From Gymnopilus junonius (lineage: Eukaryota; Basidiomycota; Agaricomycetes; Agaricales; Galerinaceae), in assembly GCA_015501075.1 (NCBI GenBank), contig JADNYJ010000090.1, positions 94,522-158,521 on the forward strand: 64,000 nt of DNA, given 5' to 3'. Numbering within the stretch: the first letter of the stretch is position 1; each line of letters begins with the position of its first letter. Shown piece by piece: positions 34,371-45,821 of the stretch. The position numbers and the translations under genes were made by a program. The notes beneath the pieces are model-generated. The model saw only the letters and a program-made list of their open reading frames with translations. It made no database searches and was not told the DNA's origin.

Positions 34371-36569
34371 GCCCCCTTGCATTTTCTTTCTCTACTTTTT
34401 CTGCCACCTTTTGTCTTGTTTTCTCCTCCCTTGCCTTGAACTTCTCTTCCAGTTCAGCCACCTTCTCATCAGCCTTCCTTTGCCTTTCCTCCTCTCACTT
34501 TTGCTTCTTCTCCTCCTGTTCTGCCTTTTTTATCCTTTGTATCTCCTCTTGTTCCATCTTCTTTAATTCCTGTGCTGCTGCTTTCTCAGCCCTTCTCAGT
34601 TCATCAGCTGCTTCCTTCTCTGCATCCTCAATCAATTTCCAATGCTGTTTCAAGGCTCCTTTGAAGGCCGGATCCTTCATAACCCCTTTCCACATCCCTC
34701 TCAATTCAGCAAGTGCCAATTCCTGCAAGTTTTCCTCTGACATCATATGATGAGGGTTAGAGGATGAATAAGTTTTCTTTTGTGAGTTTCCTTCCCATAC
34801 AAAATCCTCTGTAGCCACCCATTCTCATCTCTCATCAGCACTTTGATGGCATGATCCCTTTCCAGTTGGACCCTGAACTCATCAAGAAGGGCCCACAGCT
34901 GCTTGTTTTCCTTTCGGAGTTCTACTCAGCCAATGTTAGGTGGGAGGGGTGTGGGGAGGTCAGCTAATTTATAGCACTGCATTGTGGTGGATAGGGATGA
35001 AATGTCAGATTGGGTTGAGGTGGTAGTATTAGTAGAGGATGCTGCAGAGATTGGTCTGGTATCAGTAGTGCTCAATGTAGTAATAGCATCAGATTGTGTA
35101 GAGTTGTTGACTGCCTCAGTGTTGATGGGTTGTAAAAGTAGAGTGAGATTAGATGATACTGGCATTGCTGCCTGAGTCATCATATTCAAAGCAGGTTCAT
35201 AGGCCTCATCAGGGATGGCAAGAGGGTTCAATGGCCAGATTCCTGACTTTGCAAATGCTGAAATAATTGTGGTTGACTTGAAGGCCTTTTGACATGCAGT
35301 ATGGTAGTGCCTGAGGAAGTTGTATTTGGTGACAGGAATGCCATCATGAGTGAGGCAAACCACAAGAGATTTCCAATGGCTCAACAATGGACTGAAGACA
35401 CCCACATCACAGGGCTGAAGTGCATGAGTTGTATGGGAAGGCAGACAGACAATGATGATCCAATTCTGAGAGGTGAAATGGCAGAACTTGAATGTGTAGT
35501 GGGAATTGTGCCCATCTAGAATCAAAAGACAATAGCCATTGGACTTATTCCTTGCTTGGGACATTGGGTGGAAATCCTTTTCAATCCACAAACTTCCAAG
35601 CTCTCAGTCAGTCCAACTGTTTTTGGATATAGAAATGCTGTATTGAAAAAAATGTGCATATTGTATATGCATTTAAAAATTTACAATTACCTGGCATTGC
35701 ATGGGTTGTCCTTCCCCCACTCTAGAACACACTGCTTTCCTTGGAATATAACTGATGGTGGCAATGCTGAGCCATCAGCACAAACTGTTTCAATAATCAT
35801 GACCATCTCCCAGTTGCCATTTTCAACTTGCTGTATGTTCTTCTGATTCCTGTCAACAATGGCTGATACACTCTTTCCTACCCACAACTGAATTCCCTTC
35901 TCATTGGCATTGTAGATGTTTTCAGGTGGGATTTGGTACTCCTGGATAAGATCACCATCAATCAATGATGTCATTCAGGGTCAGTGCTTGCTGACTTGAC
36001 ATATGTCAATTAAATCCTTCACCATCTTGAAAAAGTCAGTGACAACTGCATGATTGAGAGACCAAGCACAACATTCTTTGAGGGCTGAAGTCTTCTTTAT
36101 CTTCAACTCTGGGTGTCTTTCCATGAATTTATGGGGCCAGTTTGCACCAACTTTGGCACCTGCAATCAACTACCAGTATGTGATATAAATAAGTACAATT
36201 AGCACAGGTATTTGATCAAAGATAACTTTTTCTTACAGAAGCATGCTCACCAAGCATGTCAAGAGTGACAGGAAGACCACAATGACCCAAAGTCTTTGTC
36301 CAGTCAGCCAGGATGTCCTCCTCAGCATTAGAGAGTTTGCACTCATGAGCATGAGCATCCTTCTGAGACTGTGCACCATTGAGATGATCTTGCAAAGTGG
36401 TCTGCCTGACATTGTAAAGGGTGAAAATTTTGCAGATAGAAAGGGGTTTGCGATTCTCATCAACATAGGACTCCTGTATGGCCATTATGGCAAGCCTAAG
36501 ACATGTATCATTGTCCAAAGCAGCAAGATCAATAGGAGAGTCTGGGTGAGAGCTAGGGTTTTCAGACAT
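34370..36569 (-). pseudogene. pogo/Fot1-like (Tc1/mariner superfamily) DDE_1 transposase
   Basis: Minus-strand transposase starting MSENPSSHPDS near 36569. An N-terminal psq-like helix-turn-helix (LAIMAIQESYVDEN..PLSICKIFTLYNV) and a CENP-B-like second HTH (EEDILADWTKTLGHCGLPVT; WPHKFMERHPELKIKK) precede the DDE domain. In the catalytic triad the first position reads IYNANEKGIQLW, where the family has Asp (N codon at 35903-35905). The second is LILDGHNSHY and the third lies in HALQPCDVGVF, both intact. A Ser/Thr-rich stretch and a coiled-coil tail (ELRRAEKAAAQELKKMEQEE) follow. There is a TGA before the last helical block, and further frame changes occur near 35.65 and 35.98 kb. The loss of the first Asp alone would make it inactive. 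TIRs were not identified. Confidence 0.78.
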
Positions 36570-37920
36570 GGTATTCAATGTATCTATCATGTAGTCAACA
36601 TGGATCTTCATTTATACTGGATTGGCCTTGAAATTCAGTACAAAGAAAGCTTGGAGATTTCATGGCAAATTTGCTGGATTCATGTATTATCAGCCACCTC
36701 ACCAGTGAGCATTGCTTTGTATTTTCAGCTCAGATTTACATTATTACACATAAATGGATGTCAAATAATAGATTTCCACATGTTATAGTGTCACTGGTTT
36801 CACCAATCTCAACATCTTCTTTCAATTGCACAATGTACTATTTATGTACCTCTGGCTTTGCCTGGCTTTGACAGCTCAAAAAAAATCACAAAAAATGGTT
36901 GATTATCTAATTTTGATGTGGCAATCTCTATATTTTGCAATGTAAGTGATGGGAATTCTGCATTGCCTTGCTGTCAAACAGGGTATGGTGTTCTTCTCAG
37001 CTATACTTCCTTGTGTTCTGAACCACACAGTGGAAAAATCAGACCATTTTCTTACATAGAGAGTATGCACACATAGCTAACTGTATGACCAGCTCAAAGA
37101 AGGCACCCATGCTGCCTCAGAACAAGTGCTTACACACTTGAATCACAGCTGGACACATGCTGATAAGGTGAGGAAAATAAGGCAGGCATGAGATTGCTTA
37201 GAAATCACAGCATCCATGGCACACACACCTCTTTCCCAAGGCATTTCTCCTATGTCAAGCTATAATTCAAGCTTCTACATTGGTACATATGTTGGAGGGG
37301 TTGACTACTTGCCCTTCAAGCAAAAAAATTGGTATCATTTGCTATAGATCTTGCAGAATAGTGAGAATGGTCAGTTACCAGGGGTGGACAGCTTCTGGGT
37401 CATGTGCAGTAGAGGTGATGAGACCATTACATGGTTATGTGTGAAAACGGGCCATCCCCATTATTTTCAGCCATCTCTATAAATTAATATAGGTTGTTGA
37501 TAGCCTTCCTGAGCTTAGACATCCCAAATATACTCAAGAAAACCACATTAAAACATTTAAAAGCTTGATATCAGAAGATACAATGATTGTGATAAACCAG
37601 TAATCATTAATCATTTATTATAAGATATAAAAGCAGATTACTACAGTCCTTACACACTAGTAGGGGCCTCGAGTTATTTAAAATTAAATACCAAGGGAGC
37701 ATGGGAATGCACACAGACAATGGGAAAAGCCTTTCAGCCTGATATAGAATGCAGAATGGCAGCCAAACAAGTGAATTTCTCCAAAGCAGTGCAATCTATT
37801 TTTACCATCTGGAGGAATGTAACCAGAAGTGGAATAATCCACAATGATCAACATCAGAGCAGGTGCTATTTTTAGTAATATGAGGAGCAAGGCAAAGGTG
37901 CTTGTCCCCTCATGCTACCT

Positions 37921-38674
37921 TGTAAACTAATAAGTTTACACCTGTCCCAGACACATTAGCCATCCCCTGAGGACTCATACAAGTCCTCTGCGATGCAGAT
38001 AAAATATTAAGGATGCTATAATGTACTGGCTATTGCAAGATTGCAACAGCAGGAATATTAATCCAGCAAATGCCTTAAAATGGCAATGCATTAAATATTC
38101 AGTGCTTGATGAATATGCCCTGCCAATGGCATAATTCCCTTCACTCTGAAGCAGACCAATGACAAGATAATTAATTACACAGCACTTATTAATGTAGCTT
38201 TAGTAAGACATCCAAAAAACAGTATATAAGCCAGTAGAATTAGTGTAGAAAAGCAAGCAGACAGCACCCCTTGAGTCGTAGCAATGCAATCGAGCATCTG
38301 GCTTCTAACTTAGAAAATAGAAAGACATTTGATTGATATAAAAGCACATAGAGCTTCAGACAGACCTAAGAATTGAGCTCAGAATAGAGATAAATTAAGC
38401 AAAGGCTTTATAGACAAGTTAGGACCTAGTTGAGTAGTTGGGAGTAGACAGAGCATCACTCAGCTACAAAAGTACAAAGTCTTTTAGTCCAGAATCATAG
38501 CCAGAGTCTAGTTTTATCTCAAGAAGAGAGAATTCAAAGTTCAGAGAAGTTCTAAGACAGATATTCAATTAAAGAGACCCTCTATCTAAAAACCCATACA
38601 TTTCATTGTAAAACTTCCCAAAAAGCGAACTTAATTAAAAGACATTGATACTTAAACATCCCCCAGAACTTACA
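37921..38674 (+). repeat. possible solo LTR
   Basis: The segment begins TGTAAACTAATAAG and ends CAGAACTTACA, so the ends are inverted (TGTAA / TTACA). It carries a TATATAAG box at about 38224 about 450 bp before the right end, the usual position of an LTR promoter. The flanking 5-mers (TACCT, CAAGT) do not match, and no partner LTR was found. Confidence 0.33.
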
Positions 38675-40715
38675 CAAGTCAAGGTTTATTTGTTGGGTTA
38701 AAATAAAAAGTGATCTATTTTGTTTTTCATACCTCCAAACTACCTAGCTTATCAGAGGTACAAGCATTGATGAGCTGCTCCAAGTGCTGCTTGGCTTGGG
38801 TTCCCATTCTTCAATAATTCAATGGACAACCATTTTTATGGCACCAGATACATCTAGTTGGTTTAACTCAGCTTTCTTTATCTTTTTGCAAGGTGGAGAA
38901 CTGGTGGGCATAGCAGGTCAGGAGTCAGGTTCCTCTGCTCCTGGCAGCAGTTGATGTGCTGAGACTAGTGTTGAGTATCCTAGAGGCAATATAGACCTGG
39001 ATACTTACTATGTTCATTGGGCAGCCAATAGGACTCTGCTGCAGTTCAAATCCAATACTGTGACATAATGAATATGAAAAGATCTAAGATAGAGTCTGAG
39101 TCATGGAACTGGTCAGAACATGGAGTCACTTGACCACAGTCCATATGCATGTGTCTCTTGTTGACTTTCCCTTTCCAGTGCAAGTGTGCTCAAAATGTGT
39201 TCTTTCCTAAGTATTGGGTGCTGCACCCTTGATGCAACCACCAAAATGGTCTATCCAAAGATAGGGGTGGACAGCATCTGCAAGCATGTTCACCCTTCAC
39301 ATCACCCTTAAAGAGAAGATGCTGCCAATGCCAGTGCCAGCAGATGGTGGGACAGTTCACCAGTCCATATTGCTACCCTCAATGTCATCCTTCTATCACT
39401 CTCTACAGAATCTGGTGCTTTCTCTGCCACTTTGACTCTTGCTGGCATTTTGCCCCTTCCCCTTGCTGCTGAGCCCCAAGCCCAACCAACTTTCTTGTCT
39501 CACCCTCCAACATCTCCTTCTACTGCTTCCATCCATCTATACACTGTGCTAAACATTGGGAACATACTGTATAAATCACCCTGTCTGCCCTCCTACAGCT
39601 CCTACAGGCACAGCCCACTTCATCTGTGGCTTTCAAGCTGATACCACTATAACTATGACCAACATAACCCTGCATAAGAGGGAGTAGGTCAGTATGGGGT
39701 GGGGTGTATCACTATGGCCATGCTCCCACTGTGCACTTGCCAAATACTGCACTCAGCATCAGTAACTATGCCTTGCAGATGGATGTCTCAAACAACTGTG
39801 TCAACTGTATGTGCAAGTTTATGATTGATGATGGCTATGGCATCCAGTGTGCTTAGTGGTGCTGCTGGTGCTATGGTAGAGGCTGGAGCTGGGGAAGACT
39901 GAAGGAATGTGGTGCACTATCTGCCAGCACTGTCAAGTACAGTACAGGGAGGATGGAAGTTGGAGGCTTAGTGGGTAGACAAAACATGTGAATGGGGCTA
40001 AAACTGAGTTGATGGGTCCCTGCCTATTCCTGCGAATTGGTGGTTGGAGTCACCTGCACCAACATCACTGTCTGAGGATATCAAGGTCAGGCAGATGAGG
40101 AGTAGGAAAGGGAAAGAGAGGGCTGTTGATAGTGATGAGGATGGAGATAGAGAATAGGAGTCACATGTGATCTGGTGGGTACTTTTCTTCTATTTGATAT
40201 TTTTTTTTCAATTTTTCTGCATTCCTTTATCTCATTCTTCTGCCTTACATGCTCATTACTGATTGATTTGACCTCATTCTTTCAATTTTTTCTGCCATTT
40301 TCACTTGAACAAAAATGTTTACCACCTTCATCTGCAGGACTTGCACCAGTTTCAACTACAACTTCCTTGAAATTTCTCTCATCCCCGCACACCCTCACCC
40401 TCAGGTGCACCACCAATGCCCAAATCTTGACCTCAAATATCTAGACCACTGCCTCCTGATTCACTGCCCATGCTGCATGAGCCAGAGGGATCAGACATCC
40501 TGGACATCAACTTCAATATCCCAGACATGAAGGGCATGAAGGAAGAGGAGAAGGAGATGGTTGGATTGGGTATGAGAATTGAGGTGTGGATTGTGGCTGT
40601 CACTGTTGTTCAGAGAGGTAATTGTGATTTAGTTATGATTCTTATGATCAGTGCTGATATAACTATATGCACAGATTCTTCTATATCCCCATTTCCTGTA
40701 CCCATGTGAGCTGCT

Positions 40716-41460
40716 GTGGAAGCTCCTGCATCTCCAAAATCACTAAGTTCACTGATGCCATCCTCTCAAACATTGACCAGGCTCTCAATATCATCATTAA
40801 TGGCCTTACTTGCACCAGTGGCTACTTCTGCACTACCAGCTACCTCAGAATACTTGCTACTGCAATTAACTCCACCAATGTCAACTTTTATGCTAGCAGC
40901 AGTAGCTCTCAATGCAGCTCTGTCCCAATTCCTCCCTCCATCTGTATTAACACCATCTGCAGCAGCTCTCAATGCTCTTCCATCACCCTTTCCCCTTACT
41001 TCATTCACCAACCTCTCACTTCTATCTCCAGCACTGCTCAATGGTCCTCACACCTTCATACCTTCATCATTGCAGCTGCAGAATGCCATAGGAGAGAAGA
41101 CACCTTTGAGATACCCATTCCCACATGAGAGGGCTGAATCACCCTCACCATCACACCTGGATGAGGCCTGGATACCACTATGGAGGGTTGAACCTGATGA
41201 AAAGTTGGTCATGATGGTGCAGCAGTGGAAGGCTGTGGGCAGCAGAGTGCAGCAGGATGTAGCTGAGGAGCTGACCAGGGAAGAATGTGAGAGCTCGATT
41301 ATGTCTTATTCTGGTGGTGTTCCTCTGCCAGTAGCAACCATTGAGGAGAAAGGTCAATGAAAGAAGAGGGCAGAGAGTGAGGATGTTGAGATGGAAGACC
41401 TGGTGCAGGCAGATGCTAGGAAGGATGGTGATGTACTGGGCCCTGGGCATCCTATATACT
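40716..41460 (+). pseudogene. Pro/Ser-rich unrecognised ORF remnant
   Basis: From 40716 an open frame encodes about 214 residues. A low-complexity Ala/Ser/Pro half is followed by a more complex half (DEAWIPLWRVEPDEKLVMMVQQWKAV, QQDVAEELTREECESS) and, after TGA at 41358, an acidic stretch (AESEDVEMEDLVQADA). No domain is recognised. Similar sense sequence continues to about 41936, where the Ty3 5' LTR begins, so the retrotransposon may have landed in the 3' part of this gene. Confidence 0.3.
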
Positions 41461-41937
41461 CTGAGATCAGTGGTTGATTGACAGCCATCACCTTCATCTT
41501 CCACTGAACTTCTGTCCCTGCCTCTGGTGCAGGAACTGCTGCTGCTGCCCAAAGATGAGGCTGCTATGAAGGTCGATGAGGTTCCTGAAGTTGTTCATTG
41601 ATCTCCTACACCCCTGCCTTCCCTTCAAACTGTTCCTATGCCTGCCACATCAGAAGCAGTGCTAGTAACTGAGGATGCCTCACCTCCACCCTTGGTGTTG
41701 GACTCTGTCCAGCCATCACCTGCATCTGCACTGTCATCATTGCCATCTCTGTCACTGTCACCCACCCTGGTGCCCAAGGAGTGGTGTCACCACAACCACA
41801 ACCATCCACATCTGCATCTGCACCAGTGCAGCCTCCAAAGATTGAGTTGATACTGCAGGATTTTGGATAGGAAGGGCATGGATGAGTTGAGAGCATTGAT
41901 AACAATGAGGAGGTCAGCATGGATATGCTATCTCCCA

Positions 41938-42281
41938 TGTTACAATTTCCCTTTTTATCTTATCTTATCTAGACTCAACTGGCAACCGGACCACCATCTC
42001 TTCTATTTCTCCTTTCTTTTCTCTTCTTTCCTTATGCAGACAAGTTTCCATTCATGATCATCTTTAGACACTGCCTCACCTCAATGATCACTCCTTTCCT
42101 CCATCTTTTCTTGAAACCTCATTTATGTGAACAATCTTTCTTTTATGATGATCATCCCTATTCCTCCCCTTGTTTCATTCATGTTTTAGCTATTTATTAT
42201 CAAAACCTAATACTTATATAAACCATAGTTTACCAGACATGTTCTTTAGCTAGTTCTTGAGAATTCATCTCTAGTAACTAC
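41938..42281 (+). repeat. 5' LTR of the Ty3 element
   Basis: Starts TGTTACAATTTCCC. Aligned with the 3' LTR it shows about three substitutions in 344 positions. Two of these are C/T at CpG sites (CCGG against CTGG here at about 41993; TGTG here against TGCG in the 3' copy), and one is A/G. The similarity ends at GTAACTAC. Confidence 0.9.
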
Positions 42282-42748
42282 CAGAGCAAACTTGAACCAC
42301 TAAGGCAATCTTCTGTTGAAGACAATACCTTAGTGGACTTCATCAAATGACCTCTATGACCACTATGCTTGACTCAATCTCAAGTGATTAAGTTCAATCA
42401 TTAAAGTCATAACAAAAGAACTAGCTACCAACACATTCAATGCTCTCTGCTTAGCAAGCATTCACCACTGACATTACGGCTCACAGAAGAGGATGATTTG
42501 CCGCTACCTTTAGTGATGAAGAAACCTCTGACCTGAACCCAGAATGAACCTCTGATTCAGGAGCATCAGACATATTTGACACTCCACCAGAAGGAGAAGA
42601 AAACCCTCTTGAATGATCTACTCTCTTTGGAAATCTTGTCCAAGAGCCAGCAATACTTAGGCCTGACTTTGCCTCTTTATTAAGAAGATTACTGGGACCC
42701 AAACAAATCAAACCCAAACCCATATTCTACCCCATCCTCAAACCCATC

Positions 42749-43700
42749 ATGCCCAATACCACCTCTTCTACCACTCCCTCCTCAAATGGCAAAGGACTAG
42801 GAGTAGTCCCCCAGTACTTCTCCAGGGACCACTCAAAGGTCAAAACCTTCATCCAGGATGTGGATGACTATCTAGAAGTCAACAGTGAGCTCTACAATAC
42901 TGATGCAAAGAAAATCATATTCATGCTAGGACTTCTGAAAGGAGGAGAAGCCAAGGCCTGGAAGAAGGCCTAGAGAGATGAACATTGGAAGCCCAATGTA
43001 AATGCTGCTGGAGTACCCACTGGCACCACAACAAAGAACTATGGAACCACAGCAGAGTTTATTGGCAAATTCAATAAAGCCTTCCTGCCCACAGAAACAA
43101 AGGACCAAGGGTTCTTTGACCTCTGACACCTGAAGCAAGGAAAGGCTTCAGCTGCTGAATTAAACACAAAGTTCAACAAACTTGTCAGGATGGCTAAAAT
43201 TCCCACTGTCGGAATGAAAGCATCTTGATAGACTACTACATGAATGCCCTGAACACATGGCTTCAGGAGAAGATAATGGGATTGGACACCCTTCCCACAA
43301 CCCTCACTGCCTGGCAGAAAAAGGCAGTAGAGTTTGACACCCACTGCACTAATCTTGCATGCCTCCTGGGTAAAGGAACCGAATGAATGAATGAATGAAG
43401 GACATGGTGGATGAATGTCACCAGAGGGGCTTCGCAACCCCACTGCCATGCCCCACCACCCCGAATGAACCATCGTGACCCCAATGCAATGGATGTCGAT
43501 CAAATTGATGTCAATGCAATGACCCAGGAAGAACAAAGTGAGCTCATGAGAAAGGGGCTTTGCTTCTGATGCAAGAAGCCTGGACATGTGTCTAGGGATT
43601 GCCCAGAAAGGGGAAAGAACAGAAGGAACCCACCCCCAAAGAAGACCCCCTCAAAGGGAAAGTGCTCCATGTGCACATCAGGTCCTTAATGCAGGACCTC
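42749..43700 (+). pseudogene. Ty3 gag with zinc knuckle, interrupted
   Basis: From ATG 42749: a capsid-like region (VPQYFSRDHSKVKTFIQDVDDYLEVN, ELYNTDAKKIIFMLGLLKGG, AKAWKK), then EFIGKFNKAFLPTETKDQGFFDL and LNTKFNKLVRMAKIP. The nucleocapsid zinc knuckle CF-x-CKKPGHVSRDC lies near 43561-43600. Stops at 42971, 43123, about 43227 and 43568 include TGA inside the knuckle. A GAATGAAT microrepeat at 43380-43398 lies in the linker. Gag would form the virus-like particle core. Confidence 0.72.
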
Positions 43701-43711
43701 ACTGAAGAAGA

Positions 43712-44101
43712 ATGAGAAGAAGTATTCAAAATAGGAGACCAGGAAGGTTTTCACTAAGGAGATGCATGAGACCGATGTATGCAACTCCCTCTCTTGATAT
43801 TTATTCTGTAGTCTTGGCTCAGATTGAAAATAAATCATTATTATTGCCATTTTCATTCGAGACTGAGAATGGAATAAAAATCACTGGAACTGCTCTAGGA
43901 GACACTGGAGCAAAAGGAAAGTTCATCGACCAGAACTTCATGAAGAAACACAACCTGGAAACAAAAGCCTTGGAAAATGAAATTCGAGTATTCAATGTAG
44001 ATGGTACCCCAAACAAGAAAGGAACCATCAAGCAATACATTGACCTAAAACTTGACATTGATGGACACCCCCAAATGGAGGTCTTTATTGTCCCCCTGTA
44101 A
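43712..44101 (+). pseudogene. Ty3 protease-like segment, cut by an insertion
   Basis: Contains GTALGDTGAKGKFIDQNFM, the aspartic protease active-site region (DTGA), followed by LDIDGHPQMEVFIVPL. The frame stops at TAA 44099 because a 1.6-kb element begins here. The expected continuation (VTGLGKQKVILGFPWF, with ENNLEINW) is found after 45,710. The retroviral-type protease would process Gag-Pol. Confidence 0.72.
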
Positions 44102-45682
44102 TTCCTGTAGGATTGGGGCCCATTCCTGTAGGATTCCTGTAGGACTGGCATATAGTGCACCATATTAAGATGGCTGAGGCCCAGAGTCCTATAGGATTGG
44201 ACCAGGATTGGGCCAAATTGGTCCAACCTGAGGACTGGTCCTGGTAGCCCTATAGGACTGGGATTATTTAGGTTATTTTGATGTGTTTTAACTATGTTTA
44301 TGGCTATTTAGGGTATAACTAAGCTAAATATAGGTAATACCGACTTTTCTGTATATTATGTAAGCTAAAAACACATGGAAAACAAGTGCAAATGCAAAAA
44401 CCCCTGCTAGTCCTATAGGACTAGAATACTTTGAGTCCATTTAGATTTTTTTAATCAATTTTAAGGGTATTTAGGGTATAACTAAGTTAACTATAGCTAG
44501 TACCAGTTTATTCTGATATTATGTAAGCCCTTTATGCAATCAACACTACCATCTTCTTGCATCATGGTGTTTGGTGCATAACTGCACTAATTGAAGTGTT
44601 GAGGGAACTTCTGCCTGCCAAGATCATCAGACAGATTGGAACACTTTCAGGAAGTACTCCTGTCACAATGTCTGGTCAGGTATCCACTGACTTCTCCAGA
44701 GACCAGCTGAAAGCTATGCTTGGTAGCCAAGATCCCGAGGCCCCAATCCTCAATGACATGATGATCCTGCTAGTGATCCTCCTTTGCCACCAAATTACTT
44801 CAGCCCTGGCTGCTATTACTGTGTTGAAACAATTTGCCACCCTGTGGTGTTGTTATTGCTTGGACCAAATTTGCTCATTCAGAATCAACAACCAACATTC
44901 TCAACTTCCTTGCATCAGTTTATCCTACCCAAGACTCATGGCCTGACTATATATGCATTGATAAAGCATGTCAGGTACTTGCAACTGCAGTCATCAATGG
45001 AAGCTGGGAGGTATGGAAGCATACATCTCAGTTTATTGTGGATGCCTACCATTATATCAATCATCACCTTCAGGATTATCTCTGCTGGACTTATTGCAAT
45101 CCTGCTCCAGCAAACAATGTGGCCCCAAACTTGGTGATTGTAGAATATGATTCAAATGGACAACCTTACAGTCACTGGGCCTTCAATACTCAAGTCTGCG
45201 AACAACTCAATGCATGGCTTGGAGGCTATCAGTCTATTGCCAAATGGATGACTCCTGAAAACTTCAACTGGTTTATTCATGTTATGCTGTTCTATCATAC
45301 TAAATACACCATCAAGAAGCAGCAGAAGAAGCAGTCAAACCAGGAGACAGAAGATGGTGATATTGGATGTGATGAAGAGACAGAAACAGAGGAAGAAGAA
45401 GGATCTGATGAAGAGTAGTCATAGGAACAGGTGAATAGTAATAAAAGAAGTGTATATTAGTGTAAAAATATGTCATAACAAGTATAGTTCTCTTCATATA
45501 TGATAATCTAGGGTCATTCCTACAGGATTCCTATAGGACTGCCCTTGGGAGTCTGTTTCTGATATGGTTTGGGCCTAATCCTATATAGGATTCCTGTAGG
45601 ACTGCTCTCAGAATTCTGTTTTGGCCCCAATCCTACAGGAATCCTATAGGACTCAGGCCAGTCCTATAGGAATGGTAGGGGG
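44092..45682 (+). mobile_element. 1.6-kb element with CCTATAGGA palindrome arrays inside Ty3 pol
   Basis: The left end CCCCCTGTAATTCCTGTAGGATTGG is matched in inverted orientation by the right end (complement CCCCCTACCATTCCTATAGGACTGG). Both ends carry clusters of (T)CCTATAGGA(C/T) palindromes (44100-44265 and 45510-45680). A duplicated block with TATTTAGGGTATAACTAAG lies at about 44308 and 44470. The interior holds a CxC6-like ORF. About 40 bp between the right TIR and the resumed protease frame are unexplained, so the exact boundary is uncertain. Confidence 0.6.
44834..45418 (+). CDS. CxC6-like protein associated with KDZ transposons
   Basis: Open 194-residue frame to TAG 45418. The core reads DYICIDKACQVLATAV, then HTSQFIVDAYHYINHH, then CWTYCNPAPANNV, then HWAFNTQVCEQLNAWLGGYQSI and FNWFIHVMLFYHTK. 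This matches the C-terminal part of the CxC6-like cysteine-cluster proteins that accompany KDZ transposases in Agaricomycetes (D-N-C...VDxFHxK...H..NP...WxFNSxxxEQxNxWxGG...NFFxDEM). The tail is strongly acidic (ETETEEEEGSDEE). Related sequence upstream from about 44557 is in other frames, so the start is uncertain and the protein may be an N-terminally truncated copy. Confidence 0.55.
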   Translation: MPPCGVVIAWTKFAHSESTTNILNFLASVYPTQDSWPDYICIDKACQVLATAVINGSWEVWKHTSQFIVDAYHYINHHLQDYLCWTYCNPAPANNVAPNLVIVEYDSNGQPYSHWAFNTQVCEQLNAWLGGYQSIAKWMTPENFNWFIHVMLFYHTKYTIKKQQKKQSNQETEDGDIGCDEETETEEEEGSDEE

Positions 45683-45821
45683 ACTGGAAAGTACTGCCCA
45701 AATGGAATGATTGTTGGTCACTGGACTAGGAAAGCAAAAGGTAATCTTAGGCTTTCCATGGTTCTCTGAAAACAACCTGGAAATCAACTGGACAAATGGA
45801 TGAGTTACACTCAATAGGGAA

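Larger units (their letters stand above)
36570..41937. other. repeat-derived DNA with weak LTR-like and Pro/Ser-rich remnants
   Basis: Mostly CpG-poor and without recognisable domains. Two sub-features are listed separately: an LTR-like segment at 37.9-38.7 kb and a Pro/Ser-rich coding remnant at 40.7-41.4 kb that the Ty3 element interrupts. The rest holds short frames only. Confidence 0.4.

Noticed and set aside
36243..36788. Plus-strand frames over the pogo-like transposase N-terminus
   Set aside because: Antisense shadows of the minus-strand HTH exons.
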